64,000 nucleotides of DNA, taken from assembly GCA_964655475.1 (NCBI GenBank), contig CAZZMO010000001.1, positions 1 through 64,000 on the forward strand. The letters are read 5' to 3'. Each line of letters starts with the position of its first letter. Position 1 is the first letter of the stretch. The translations under genes were made by a program, and so were the position numbers. This document shows positions 52,231-60,235 of the stretch, piece after piece. The DNA is from VGMA01 sp964655475. Lineage in GTDB: Bacteria; Chlamydiota; Chlamydiia; Chlamydiales; VGMA01. The notes under the pieces were generated by a model. That model was not told the DNA's origin, did not search any database, and worked only from the letters and a program-made list of their open reading frames with translations.

Positions 52231-52824
52231 TTGAAGCTTGCTTTATTTCTAACATTAGCCCGTATAGCTCTTCTCCCCCTCTTTTTGGTGGTATATCTTT
52301 TTTATACATCAATGGGGTTAACACTATTAACAGTTCCTTACGCACTTCTATCGATCCTTCTTCTCTGTGAGCTCTCAGATATTTTTGACGGCGTTGCAGC
52401 AAGAAGGGCCAAGCAAGTGACGAATTTAGGAAAGATCCTCGATCCAATGGCAGATAGTATTGTCCGCCTTTCGATTTTGCTCACCTTTACTCAAGGGATC
52501 ATTAAACTGCCACTACTGCTTGTCTTGGTCTTTGTTTGCCGAGATGCAGTGATCAGTACCCTCAGAACCCTTTGCGCTCTAAATGGAACAGCGTTGGCTG
52601 CGAGATGGAGTGGGAAGGTGAAGGCTGTTTTGCAAGCGGTGGCAATCTTTGCGATTCTCATCTTGATGGTTCCTTACTCGCTCGGGATCATAGACTTAGC
52701 AACGCTTAGAACATCCAGCTTTTACATCGTCTTGTTGACAGCGGCCTACACAGTCTTTTCAGGGATTGAGTACATCTACGTTCATAGATCGTTCATCAAG
52801 CAGGCGTTTGTTACCCAGCCTTAA
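52231..52824 (+). CDS. pgsA: CDP-diacylglycerol-glycerol-3-phosphate phosphatidyltransferase
   Basis: PgsA makes phosphatidylglycerol phosphate. The CDP-alcohol phosphotransferase motif D-x-x-D-G-x-x-A-R-x8-G-x3-D-x3-D is met exactly by DIFDGVAARRAKQVTN then LGKILDPMAD at about residues 50-77. Several hydrophobic helices span the 197-residue protein. The start is a TTG at 52231, with AGGTGT upstream. The gene converges on glgA. Confidence 0.93.
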   Translation: MKLALFLTLARIALLPLFLVVYLFYTSMGLTLLTVPYALLSILLLCELSDIFDGVAARRAKQVTNLGKILDPMADSIVRLSILLTFTQGIIKLPLLLVLVFVCRDAVISTLRTLCALNGTALAARWSGKVKAVLQAVAIFAILILMVPYSLGIIDLATLRTSSFYIVLLTAAYTVFSGIEYIYVHRSFIKQAFVTQP

Positions 52825-52832
52825 GACAATTG

Positions 52833-54320
52833 CTAACGCTTGGCTGCGGTGCGGTAGATCCGTTCGTAGTCTTTTTCTGAGCGGGACCAGCTGAGATCTA
52901 CATTGAAGCCATTTTGCATGATCGTTTGCCACTTTTTCGGATCATTTTGATAACAGTCGAATACCCGGTCAATGACCCAGTGGATCCCTGTTGGATCGGG
53001 AAAGTCAAAGGAAAAGCCCGTTCTCAGGTGGAGGGGCTTATCAGAGAGGTCGATGTCAAAAACGGTATCAGCAAGCCCACCTGTTTTTCTCACGATAGGA
53101 ACTGTTCCGTAGCGCATTCCGATCATCTGTGTGAGGCCACAGGGCTCGTAGAGAGAGGGGATGATGATGGCATCGGCTGCGGCGTAGAGCTGATGAGCAA
53201 AGACTTCGTCGAAAGAGAGCTGAATGAAGGCCCCCTCTTGTAGTCTTGGGTTATTTTTCAGTTTGAGAAACTCTCTTTCAATTTCTTCATCGGGCGCTGA
53301 TCCGAGGAGGATGAACTGCCCTTTCTTTTCAAGTGTGTAGAGGATCGCTTCTTTAATCAAGTCAGGACATTTTTGATGCACAAGTCTTGTGATGCAGGAG
53401 ATGAGGGGCCCTTTAGTAGGTTGGATGCGGAGTTTTTTGAGAAGAAGATCTTTGTTCGACTTTTTGTTTTTGAGCACTTGGCGGATGTGGGAAGGGTCAG
53501 GTGTGTAGTTGCGGATGAGGTAGTGATCTTTAGCAGGGTTCCAGAGCTCTGTTTCAATGCCGTTCAAGATGCCGTAGATTTTACTGCTATTTTTTAAGAT
53601 GGTTTCGTGAAGTCCTGCTCCACCGATTGTGGTTTTAATTTCTTCGGCGTAGCGAGGGGAGACGGTCGTGACTGCATCACTAAATTCAATCCCACCTTTT
53701 AACAAGTTGATGAGAGTGGGATCTCTAGGATCTTGCATCGACTGCTCTGTGAGGAAATCTCCTCCGCGAAGGCCGATCTGTGAAAGATCTCTAGCAGAAC
53801 ATTTTCCCTGGTGGTGTAAATTGTGGATGGTGAGGATGACAGCTCCTGGTGAAAGGCCCAGTTTGTGATAGACGTCTCTGATGAGAGGCGCCGCTACTGC
53901 GGTTGGCCAGTCATGAATGTGGATGATGTCTGGTTGCTTTCTTGACTTTAGCAAAAATTCGAGAGCGGTTTTGGTGAAGTAGAGGAAGCGGGCCACATCG
54001 TCTGGCTCACCATAAATCTTTCCCCGATTGAAATAATAAGCGCTGTGGTGTGGTTCGATGAGGTAGGTGGGGACTGTGTCGATGTGTGTCGACCAGACAG
54101 AGTTGTGTACTTGTGTTGAATTTTCGTAAGACCAGAGATCTCTCATTGCTATTTTGAGATCGCCGAAGGCTTCGAATTGGACTGTGTCGTAGCGAGGTAA
54201 AATAACCTCTACTTGATGACCTCTCTGTCGCTGTTGCTTTGCTAGTCCATGTACAACATCGCCAAGGCCGCCAGCTTTAGCGACAGGAGATAGTTCTGAA
54301 GTAAGGTGAACAATATGCAT
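52833..54320 (-). CDS. glgA: Glycogen synthase
   Basis: A GT5-family ADP-glucose (or, in chlamydiae, possibly UDP-glucose) glycogen synthase. The N-terminal SPVAKAGGLGDV, the middle HIHDWPTA and the C-terminal IPSLYEPCGLTQMIGMRYG with VRKTGGLADTV are diagnostic. The start at ATG 54320 is favoured because AGGG lies 9 bases before it; ATG 54329 sits directly on that site. The UDP-sugar pyrophosphorylase at 4559 could feed it if it accepts UDP-glucose. Confidence 0.95.
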   Translation of the reverse strand: MHIVHLTSELSPVAKAGGLGDVVHGLAKQQRQRGHQVEVILPRYDTVQFEAFGDLKIAMRDLWSYENSTQVHNSVWSTHIDTVPTYLIEPHHSAYYFNRGKIYGEPDDVARFLYFTKTALEFLLKSRKQPDIIHIHDWPTAVAAPLIRDVYHKLGLSPGAVILTIHNLHHQGKCSARDLSQIGLRGGDFLTEQSMQDPRDPTLINLLKGGIEFSDAVTTVSPRYAEEIKTTIGGAGLHETILKNSSKIYGILNGIETELWNPAKDHYLIRNYTPDPSHIRQVLKNKKSNKDLLLKKLRIQPTKGPLISCITRLVHQKCPDLIKEAILYTLEKKGQFILLGSAPDEEIEREFLKLKNNPRLQEGAFIQLSFDEVFAHQLYAAADAIIIPSLYEPCGLTQMIGMRYGTVPIVRKTGGLADTVFDIDLSDKPLHLRTGFSFDFPDPTGIHWVIDRVFDCYQNDPKKWQTIMQNGFNVDLSWSRSEKDYERIYRTAAKR

Positions 54321-54369
54321 GAGTGACATCCCTGATATGGCTCATATAAACCATAACAGGGAAATAATC

Positions 54370-54633
54370 TCAAACAAATTGCACGTGTAGTGTGGAAGTC
54401 TGGTGTGTCTGAGGGTTTTCTACATTCCACGAAACAGTTTCACCTTTCGAATCTGTGATAGCGCCTTTAATGATGCGAAAGTGTGTCTTGCTTGTTTCCA
54501 TCCACTCTTCAGTGAGTTCTGATTTCATCGCTGAAAGAGACATAGTTTGCATATCTTCTCCAAGGCAAGCCTCAGGTCCGAACATTCTAATTTTTTCATC
54601 TCTTTTATCAGCATCCCAACATGTTAAACACAT
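54370..54633 (-). CDS. Small hypothetical protein, 87 aa
   Basis: No recognised family. It starts with MCLTCWDADKRDEK, carrying a CxxC pair, has a further Cys in EACLGEDMQ, and ends in a beta-like stretch (HFRIIKGAITDSKGETVSW). GGAGG lies 6 bases before the ATG, so translation is likely. It is divergent from the 54692 gene and separated from glgA by about 50 bases. Confidence 0.7.
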   Translation of the reverse strand: MCLTCWDADKRDEKIRMFGPEACLGEDMQTMSLSAMKSELTEEWMETSKTHFRIIKGAITDSKGETVSWNVENPQTHQTSTLHVQFV

Positions 54634-54691
54634 ACAACACCTCCATTAAATTCTGCTTTAAAAATATAGAGAATCATGCGATATTTATCAA

Positions 54692-55639
54692 ATGTTTATT
54701 TTTTCTTTATATTGCTCGGTGGCCGCTATGTTTCATCAATGGGATGTTCAAAAAGAATGGAAAGAAGAGAAGGTTCCCCCTTTTGATGAACTCTTCCTTT
54801 CCTGGAACGGGCAGCGTCCAACGGACGGCCTCTACCGCTTCTATATAAAGGTCAAAACAGATGAGTGGTCTCCTTGGTTTCTCTACGCCACCTGGGGAAA
54901 AGGGGCGCAAGGGGGATGCATCGATACGATTGATGAGATGCCCATTCGCGTCTCGTACGACGCTCTAGAAATTTTACAAGACTTAAAAGGGATAGGCTTC
55001 CAGATCAAGGTGGAAGGTGAAGGGGGCGCCGATCTTCAGAAGATCGACAGTCTTCACGTCTACACAAATGGTGATCTCAAAGAGCCTTCAGATTTAGATA
55101 AGCTTGCCCCTATTTCTCTTCCCGTTGAAGGGCTCTCCCAGATGGAGATCCTTCACCCCCGCGCTGATGATCTTTGTTCACCCACTTCTACTGTCGCAGC
55201 GCTCCGTTTTTTAACGGGGAATCAGGCCATCGATCCGCTCCATTTTGCCAAACGTGTTTGGGATGAGACGTATGATATTTTTGGAAATTGGGTGCTCAAT
55301 ATTGCGGAAGGGTGGAGATGGCTTGGCAAAGGCTGGGGGATTTGGGTGGAAAGACTTTCGGGGTTTTCTTCTCTCCATAGAAAACTAGAGATGGGGACAC
55401 CTGTTGTGGTCAGTGTGAGGGGGCCCCTTCCTGGGGGAGCGTTTCCTTATAAGGGGGGGCATTTATTAGTGGTAAGGGGCTATGATCCTTTAAACAAAAG
55501 AGTCCTTTGCATGGATCCTGCATTTCGCACGGCGGGGGAGACTCTTGTAGATTACGATATCGAAGATTTTATGAAAGCTTGGGGGAGAAGAGGACGGATC
55601 GCCTATGTTTTTTGTGAAAAAGAAAATTTAATCGATTAG
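54692..55639 (+). CDS. Exported papain-like (C39-type) cysteine peptidase-like protein
   Basis: A 315-residue protein with a short hydrophobic leader (MFIFSLYCSVAA). The C-terminal half has a C39-like layout: possible nucleophile DLCSPTSTVAALRF (Cys near 165), the His in YKGGHLLVVRGYD (about 260) and Asp in LCMDPAFR (about 275). The N-terminal half (YRFYIKVKTDEWSPWFLYAT) looks like a beta-sandwich. The catalytic set is visually plausible, so a periplasmic or secreted protease or amidase is likely. Confidence 0.75.
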   Translation: MFIFSLYCSVAAMFHQWDVQKEWKEEKVPPFDELFLSWNGQRPTDGLYRFYIKVKTDEWSPWFLYATWGKGAQGGCIDTIDEMPIRVSYDALEILQDLKGIGFQIKVEGEGGADLQKIDSLHVYTNGDLKEPSDLDKLAPISLPVEGLSQMEILHPRADDLCSPTSTVAALRFLTGNQAIDPLHFAKRVWDETYDIFGNWVLNIAEGWRWLGKGWGIWVERLSGFSSLHRKLEMGTPVVVSVRGPLPGGAFPYKGGHLLVVRGYDPLNKRVLCMDPAFRTAGETLVDYDIEDFMKAWGRRGRIAYVFCEKENLID

Positions 55640-55643
55640 ATGT

Positions 55644-55671
55644 TTGCAAAAAAAGTTACTGTTGCTATACG
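55644..55671 (+). promoter_or_regulatory. Possible tRNA-Gln promoter
   Basis: TTGCAA and TATACG are separated by 16 bases. It is about 54 bases before the tRNA, which is long, so the call is weak. Confidence 0.3.
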
Positions 55672-55690
55672 ATATCGCTTACAAATTTTT

Positions 55691-55710
55691 TGGTGTACCT
55701 AGGTATACCG
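55691..55710. promoter_or_regulatory. Near-palindrome upstream of tRNA-Gln
   Basis: GGTGTACCTAGGTATACC is an 18-base inverted repeat with one mismatched pair per arm, 16 bases before the tRNA. It could be an operator; no binding protein is known. Confidence 0.25.
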
Positions 55711-55724
55711 ATAGATAGCATGAT

Positions 55725-55796
55725 TGGGGTGTCGCCAAGCGGTAAGGCACGGGTTTTTGGTACCTGCATGCGGAGGTTCGAATCCTTCCACCCCAG
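55725..55796 (+). tRNA. tRNA-Gln (TTG)
   Basis: The acceptor stem is TGGGGTG / CACCCCA with discriminator G. The anticodon loop TTTTGGT gives anticodon TTG. The T-arm is AGGTTCGAATCCT. It is 72 nt long and no CCA is encoded. Confidence 0.95.
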
Positions 55797-56006
55797 ACTA
55801 GTATGTTAAACAGCTTTGTGCGGGACTCTACATCCGACAAAAGCTTAAATGAAGAGATAGACTGCTCATAAACGAGCTGTCCATGATGAAGCTGAACAAG
55901 CCATCTCTATCTCGTGTTTTCTCCTTGCGGCACATTCTAGTGCCCATAAGTCGTTTTCACGAGTAGTATAGTTTTTTCAGTATATTTATTAATTCGAAGG
56001 GAAATT
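55797..56006 (+). other. Non-coding stretch between tRNA-Gln and rplY
   Basis: This 210-base stretch holds no gene that I can support. It contains an inverted pair GAGATAG (55854-55860) / CTATCTC (55907-55913) followed by a GTGTTTTCT tract, and a smaller hairpin GCTCATAAACGAGC (55864-55877). These may form a terminator for the tRNA or a leader structure for the rplY transcript. AAGGG lies before the rplY ATG. Confidence 0.4.
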
Positions 56007-56564
56007 ATGAAACTTACGTTAACAGCACGTTCCTTAGGAAAGAAAAGTTCTTTGAAGCATATTCGTCACCTACAGAATGTTCCTGGAGTTCTTTATACTC
56101 TCAAAAATGGCGGCAGCACACCTGTCACTATTGAAGGGGGAGATTTAGAAGCTCACTTGAGAAGCATCGATAAAGGTGGCCTCGCGACAAAGGTTTTCGA
56201 AATAGAGTTAGATGGTAGAAAGGGGAAGGCGCTTATCAAGCAGATCCAATACCATCCAGTGTCATATGCGATTCTTCACATCGATTTGCAAGAAGTAGAA
56301 GATCAAAAAGTAGTCACCATTAATGTACCTATCTTTTGCACAAACCAAGACCAGTGCGCTGGTGTGAAGTTGGGCGGACAGGTAAAATTCATTAAGCGCT
56401 CAGTTCGTGTAACTTGCGAAGTTGCTAAAATGCCAGAAGCGTTTTATCTCGACTTGCAACAAGTTTCACTCGGCGAAGTGCGCCGCGTTGGTGATTTAGA
56501 TGTGAAGGCGGGGGTTAATGTCCTCACCCACAAAAGTAACGTATTGGTGTCGGTTGCTAAATAG
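56007..56564 (+). CDS. rplY: 50S ribosomal protein L25 (Ctc/TL5 type)
   Basis: A 185-residue L25 with the C-terminal extension (general stress Ctc form), which binds 5S rRNA. Motifs include NVPGVLYTLKNGG and the YHPVSYAILHIDLQEV stretch. Its stop codon is immediately followed by pth. It heads the rplY-pth-rpsF-rpsR-rplI-ispE run, the same as in Chlamydia. Confidence 0.94.
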   Translation: MKLTLTARSLGKKSSLKHIRHLQNVPGVLYTLKNGGSTPVTIEGGDLEAHLRSIDKGGLATKVFEIELDGRKGKALIKQIQYHPVSYAILHIDLQEVEDQKVVTINVPIFCTNQDQCAGVKLGGQVKFIKRSVRVTCEVAKMPEAFYLDLQQVSLGEVRRVGDLDVKAGVNVLTHKSNVLVSVAK

Positions 56565-57161
56565 ATGATCCGCTTTATTGTTGGACTAGGAAATCCGGGA
56601 GAAAAATACCGGAATACCAGACATAACATCGGCTTTCTGATCTTAGATCAGTTAGCAGAGAATTTGGGGTTGGTATTCAAGTCGGTTCCAAGTCTTCAAG
56701 GAGAGCTAGCCAAAGGGATCGTTCGGGATCGGGATCTTTTTTTGTTGAAGCCCATGACCTACATGAATTTGTCAGGTCAGTCTTTAAAAAAGACCATGGA
56801 CTACTACAAGATTGCTCCTAGTGAAACGATGATCGTGGCAGATGATATTTATGTACCGTTCGGCCGCTTCCGTCTGAGACCAGAGGGTGGGGCTGGAGGA
56901 CACAATGGGTTGAAGAGTATTATTGAATGTATAGGGTCACCAGAGATTCCACGATTGAGAGTCGGGATCGGGCAAGACCCAAGTATTGAGCTCGCTGATT
57001 ATGTGCTCAGTACATACCGCAAAGAGGAATCAGAAGCGCTGCCAAAGGTATTAAAAGAAGCGGCATTGATCCTCGATAAGGTTGTAGAACTAGGAATAGA
57101 AAAAACTTTGCAATACGCCAATTCTTCAGAGATAGGCGTGGGAGAACAAAAGAATGGTTAG
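56565..57161 (+). CDS. pth: Peptidyl-tRNA hydrolase
   Basis: Pth frees tRNAs from abortive peptidyl-tRNA. The N-terminal IVGLGNPGEKYRNTRHNIGF holds the catalytic His20 region, and KPMTYMNLSGQS and GAGGHNGLKSI are conserved. At 198 aa it is full length. Its start abuts the rplY stop and its end overlaps rpsF by 8 bases, which implies coupled translation. Confidence 0.97.
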   Translation: MIRFIVGLGNPGEKYRNTRHNIGFLILDQLAENLGLVFKSVPSLQGELAKGIVRDRDLFLLKPMTYMNLSGQSLKKTMDYYKIAPSETMIVADDIYVPFGRFRLRPEGGAGGHNGLKSIIECIGSPEIPRLRVGIGQDPSIELADYVLSTYRKEESEALPKVLKEAALILDKVVELGIEKTLQYANSSEIGVGEQKNG

Positions 57162-57507
57162 ACGGAGAAACAAACATACCTACGAAGGGATGTATATTAT
57201 TCGCGCTACTTTAAGTGATGACGCAAGAAACAAGGCGATGGAAAAAATCACATCGTTGATTGAGTCTCTTGAAGGGGAAGTCCATAAGATTATTGATTGG
57301 GGTAGAAAGAAATTAAAATATGAGATCAAGTCTTGCCGTGAAGGGCACTATTTCATCGTCTATTTTTCTGCATACTCTGATACAGTTCGCGAAATGTGGC
57401 ATGAATATCACTTACATGAAGACTTAGTTCGCTTCTTTACTTTGCAGATTGACGAAGTACCTGAAGGGAATGAAATTACATTTAAACCTTTAGTGGAGGT
57501 ATCATGA
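57154..57507 (+). CDS. rpsF: 30S ribosomal protein S6
   Basis: A 117-residue S6 (YEGMYIIRATLSDDARNKAM, DWGRKKLKYEIKSCREGHY). It overlaps pth by 8 bases and rpsR by 4 bases (ATGA). Confidence 0.96.
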   Translation: MVRRRNKHTYEGMYIIRATLSDDARNKAMEKITSLIESLEGEVHKIIDWGRKKLKYEIKSCREGHYFIVYFSAYSDTVREMWHEYHLHEDLVRFFTLQIDEVPEGNEITFKPLVEVS

Positions 57508-57755
57508 CAACAAAGAAATTCATGGGGGAAATGGGATTTAGAAAATCGGGCAGAAAAAGATGCCCACTCGCATCCTCAGGCATTACTTCCATTGACTATA
57601 AAGATGTCGAGCTTCTCTCAAAATTCGTTACAGAAAGAGGGAAGATCTTGCCACGAAGAATCACAGGCGTGACATGTCACCACCAACGTTTGTTGACGGT
57701 TGCAATTAAACGAGCAAGACACATGGCATTACTCCCATTTGTGTCCAACGAATAA
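57504..57755 (+). CDS. rpsR: 30S ribosomal protein S18
   Basis: An 83-residue S18. The core IDYKDVELLSKFVTERGKIL and the RITGVTCHHQRLLTVAIKRA stretch are diagnostic. It binds S6 in the platform. Its start overlaps rpsF. Confidence 0.97.
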   Translation: MTTKKFMGEMGFRKSGRKRCPLASSGITSIDYKDVELLSKFVTERGKILPRRITGVTCHHQRLLTVAIKRARHMALLPFVSNE

Positions 57756-57769
57756 TTTAAGAGGAAACT

Positions 57770-58300
57770 ATGCTAAGAAAAATGAAAGTGCTCCTTCTTA
57801 AGGATGTAAGAAACGTAGGCCGGATGGGAGATATCGCTCAAGTCAAAGCTGGGTTTGCGCGCAACTATCTTCTTCCGTTTGGACATGCAGATATCCTCAC
57901 ACCAAGAGCCTATCGCGTTCAGCTCAGCCTTCAGCAAGAGAGAGCAAAACTTGCAGCTAAAGATAAGACAGAAGCGGAAAAACTCGCTATTGTTCTCAAA
58001 GATGTAACATTGAAGACTGTTGTTAAAGTGGACATCGCTGGACATATGTATGGATCAGTGAGCTCACAAGACGTATCTAAGATGTTGATGGAGCAAGGAT
58101 ATCAGATCGAAAGACGTGATGTTCTCCTTCCTCATGCGATCAAGAGACTTGGGGTGCAGAAGGTTGAAGTTCGCTTGAAAGAAGGCGTCATGGCTTTTGT
58201 TCAAGTGGAAGTTATGCCAGACCGCATCATTCAAGCTCCTCTCAAAGAAAAAGAGCCAAAAGAAGAAGCTCCAACTGAAGAGGCAGCTCCACAAGAATGA
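57770..58300 (+). CDS. rplI: 50S ribosomal protein L9
   Basis: A 176-residue L9. The N-terminal domain has VLLLKDVRNVGRMGDIAQVK and GFARNYLLPFGHA. The long helix and C-terminal domain follow, and the end is a Glu/Pro-rich extension (EKEPKEEAPTEEAAPQE) beyond the usual L9 end. AGAGGA lies 6 bases before the ATG. It overlaps ispE by 4 bases. Confidence 0.96.
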   Translation: MLRKMKVLLLKDVRNVGRMGDIAQVKAGFARNYLLPFGHADILTPRAYRVQLSLQQERAKLAAKDKTEAEKLAIVLKDVTLKTVVKVDIAGHMYGSVSSQDVSKMLMEQGYQIERRDVLLPHAIKRLGVQKVEVRLKEGVMAFVQVEVMPDRIIQAPLKEKEPKEEAPTEEAAPQE

Positions 58301-59142
58301 AATACTTTTCGCCTGCAAAGGTGAATCTATTTTTTCGCATTCTTAGAAAAAGAGAAGATGGCTATCACGAGATAGCCTCTCTCTATTCAGCTATCGATTA
58401 TGGCGATTTTCTCGATATTCAATTAGCCGACGAAGATCGCTTTACTTGTACCGATTCCCGTTTAAAACAAGACCCCACAAACCTCATCATGAAGGCGTTA
58501 TATCTCTTTCGTCATAGGTTGAAGGTGGATACTCCTGTTGAGATCTATTTAGAAAAGAATATCCCGATGCAAGCAGGCCTCGGTGGGGGTAGCTCAAATG
58601 CTGCCACAACACTCTGGGCCTTAAATGAGCAGTTTGGATCCCCATTTTCTCTAGATGAGCTATTAGAGATGGCATCGACGATTGGCTCTGATGTTTCTTT
58701 TTTCCTCTCCACTGGTTCTGCTTACTGTCAGGGTAGGGGAGAGCTTTTGGAAAACATCCCTATTTGGACTGCAGAGGATCTTTGGATCGCTGTGCCCGAT
58801 TTTCTTGTCTCTTCTACACCAGAAGTTTATAAACTCTGTAGACCGAATGAAATGAGTCATCAAGATCCTAGGATCTTGTTGGAGGAGTTTTTGGTAGGGA
58901 AATTTTCTCCGATCAACGATTTGCAACCTGCAGCATTTCGCTCACTTCCACCACTTGAATTCGCGTATGCAAAACTTCAAGAAGCATTTTCTCATGTAGC
59001 TCTTACAGGAAGTGGAAGCGCATTTTATGCACTTCAGAAAAACTCCTCTCCGCTTCCTTCAGGTTTTACTTTTGTAAAAGCAAAAGTGATCGAGAGGTCG
59101 CAAATGAATTGGTATTCTCTACCTCTTGCTGAAATAGTCTAA
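58297..59142 (+). CDS. ispE: 4-diphosphocytidyl-2-C-methyl-D-erythritol kinase IspE
   Basis: IspE phosphorylates CDP-ME in the MEP pathway. The GHMP kinase ATP loop is PMQAGLGGGSSNAATTLWAL and the N-terminus KYFSPAKVNLFFRIL holds the active-site Lys-Asn pair. A late GSGSAFYAL is the third GHMP motif. At 281 aa it is full length. It overlaps rplI by 4 bases. Confidence 0.95.
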   Translation: MKYFSPAKVNLFFRILRKREDGYHEIASLYSAIDYGDFLDIQLADEDRFTCTDSRLKQDPTNLIMKALYLFRHRLKVDTPVEIYLEKNIPMQAGLGGGSSNAATTLWALNEQFGSPFSLDELLEMASTIGSDVSFFLSTGSAYCQGRGELLENIPIWTAEDLWIAVPDFLVSSTPEVYKLCRPNEMSHQDPRILLEEFLVGKFSPINDLQPAAFRSLPPLEFAYAKLQEAFSHVALTGSGSAFYALQKNSSPLPSGFTFVKAKVIERSQMNWYSLPLAEIV

Positions 59143-59218
59143 ACGTAAAATCAACTGGATCTTTGAAATGGAAGCAGTATATACTCTCTCATGATTATTG
59201 ATACTGGAGATGAGAGAT

Positions 59219-60235
59219 ATGTCAAGGTTATATAAAGATCAATTCATATTGGTTACGGGAGCGCTTGGGTTCATTGGATCGTGTATTGTTCGACATTTCA
59301 ACAACAAAGGATATAAAAACCTTGTCTTAGTTGATGATTTGAAGACGAGTGTGAAGTGGAAAAATGTGCGTCAGAAGGGATTCATCGAACTCATTTCTCG
59401 CCACGAATTGCAGGACTGGCTCAAAGGGAGAGAGAGTGATCTAGAAGGGATCATCCACCTTGGAGCATGTTCGAGCACTACAGAAACGAATGGTGATTAT
59501 CTCTATCAGAATAACTACCGTTTTTCGATCATGCTGGCAGAATTTGCCCTCAACAACAACATCCCTTTCATTTTTGCATCTTCTGCATCGACTTATGGAG
59601 ATGGATCAAGAGGGTTCTCTGATGACCATGAGGGATTGATTGGTTTACAACCCATGAATCCTTATGGACTATCGAAGCACCTGTTTGACCTTTGGGCAAT
59701 GCAGCAAAACGTATTGAATCAAATTGTATCACTGAAGTACTTTAACGTCTTTGGACCGAATGAATACCACAAAGGGAGCATGGCTTCGATGGTGTTTCAT
59801 GGCTATAACCAAATCAAAGAAAAAGGGCAGATCAACCTTTTTAAATCGACGACTCCTCAATACAAAGATGGAGATCAGCTCCGCGATTTCATTTACGTGA
59901 AAGATGTGGTAGAGATGACTGTGGAATTTTTGACGAGCGGCCTCAAAGGTGTCTATAACATCGGTACGGGAAAACCTGTTTCTTGGAACCAGCTGATGGG
60001 GGGTATTTTCAATGCTCTGAAATTACCAGTAAATATTCAGTATATCGATATGCCTGACCATTTGAGAAAAGCGTACCAAAATTACACTGCTGCTGACATG
60101 ACAAAGTACCACCTGATGAGAAAAGAGAAGGGGCTCAAGCCTTGGATTTTTACTCCGATGGAAAAAGCGGTTGAAGATTATGTCTGCCACTATCTCGATA
60201 AGAAAGACTCTGTTGGAGATTACAGTAGATGGTAG
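59219..60235 (+). CDS. hldD: ADP-L-glycero-D-manno-heptose-6-epimerase
   Basis: A short-chain NAD(P) epimerase that makes ADP-L,D-heptose for LPS core. The Rossmann loop is LVTGALGFIGSCIVRHF, the catalytic Ser region is SSASTYGDGS and the Tyr-x3-Lys is in NPYGLSKHLFDLW. ATG 59219 is chosen with GGAGA 8 bases before it. Chlamydiaceae have deep-rough LOS without heptose as far as I recall, so this gene sets the organism apart. It overlaps the HldE-like gene by 7 bases. Confidence 0.94.
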   Translation: MSRLYKDQFILVTGALGFIGSCIVRHFNNKGYKNLVLVDDLKTSVKWKNVRQKGFIELISRHELQDWLKGRESDLEGIIHLGACSSTTETNGDYLYQNNYRFSIMLAEFALNNNIPFIFASSASTYGDGSRGFSDDHEGLIGLQPMNPYGLSKHLFDLWAMQQNVLNQIVSLKYFNVFGPNEYHKGSMASMVFHGYNQIKEKGQINLFKSTTPQYKDGDQLRDFIYVKDVVEMTVEFLTSGLKGVYNIGTGKPVSWNQLMGGIFNALKLPVNIQYIDMPDHLRKAYQNYTAADMTKYHLMRKEKGLKPWIFTPMEKAVEDYVCHYLDKKDSVGDYSRW

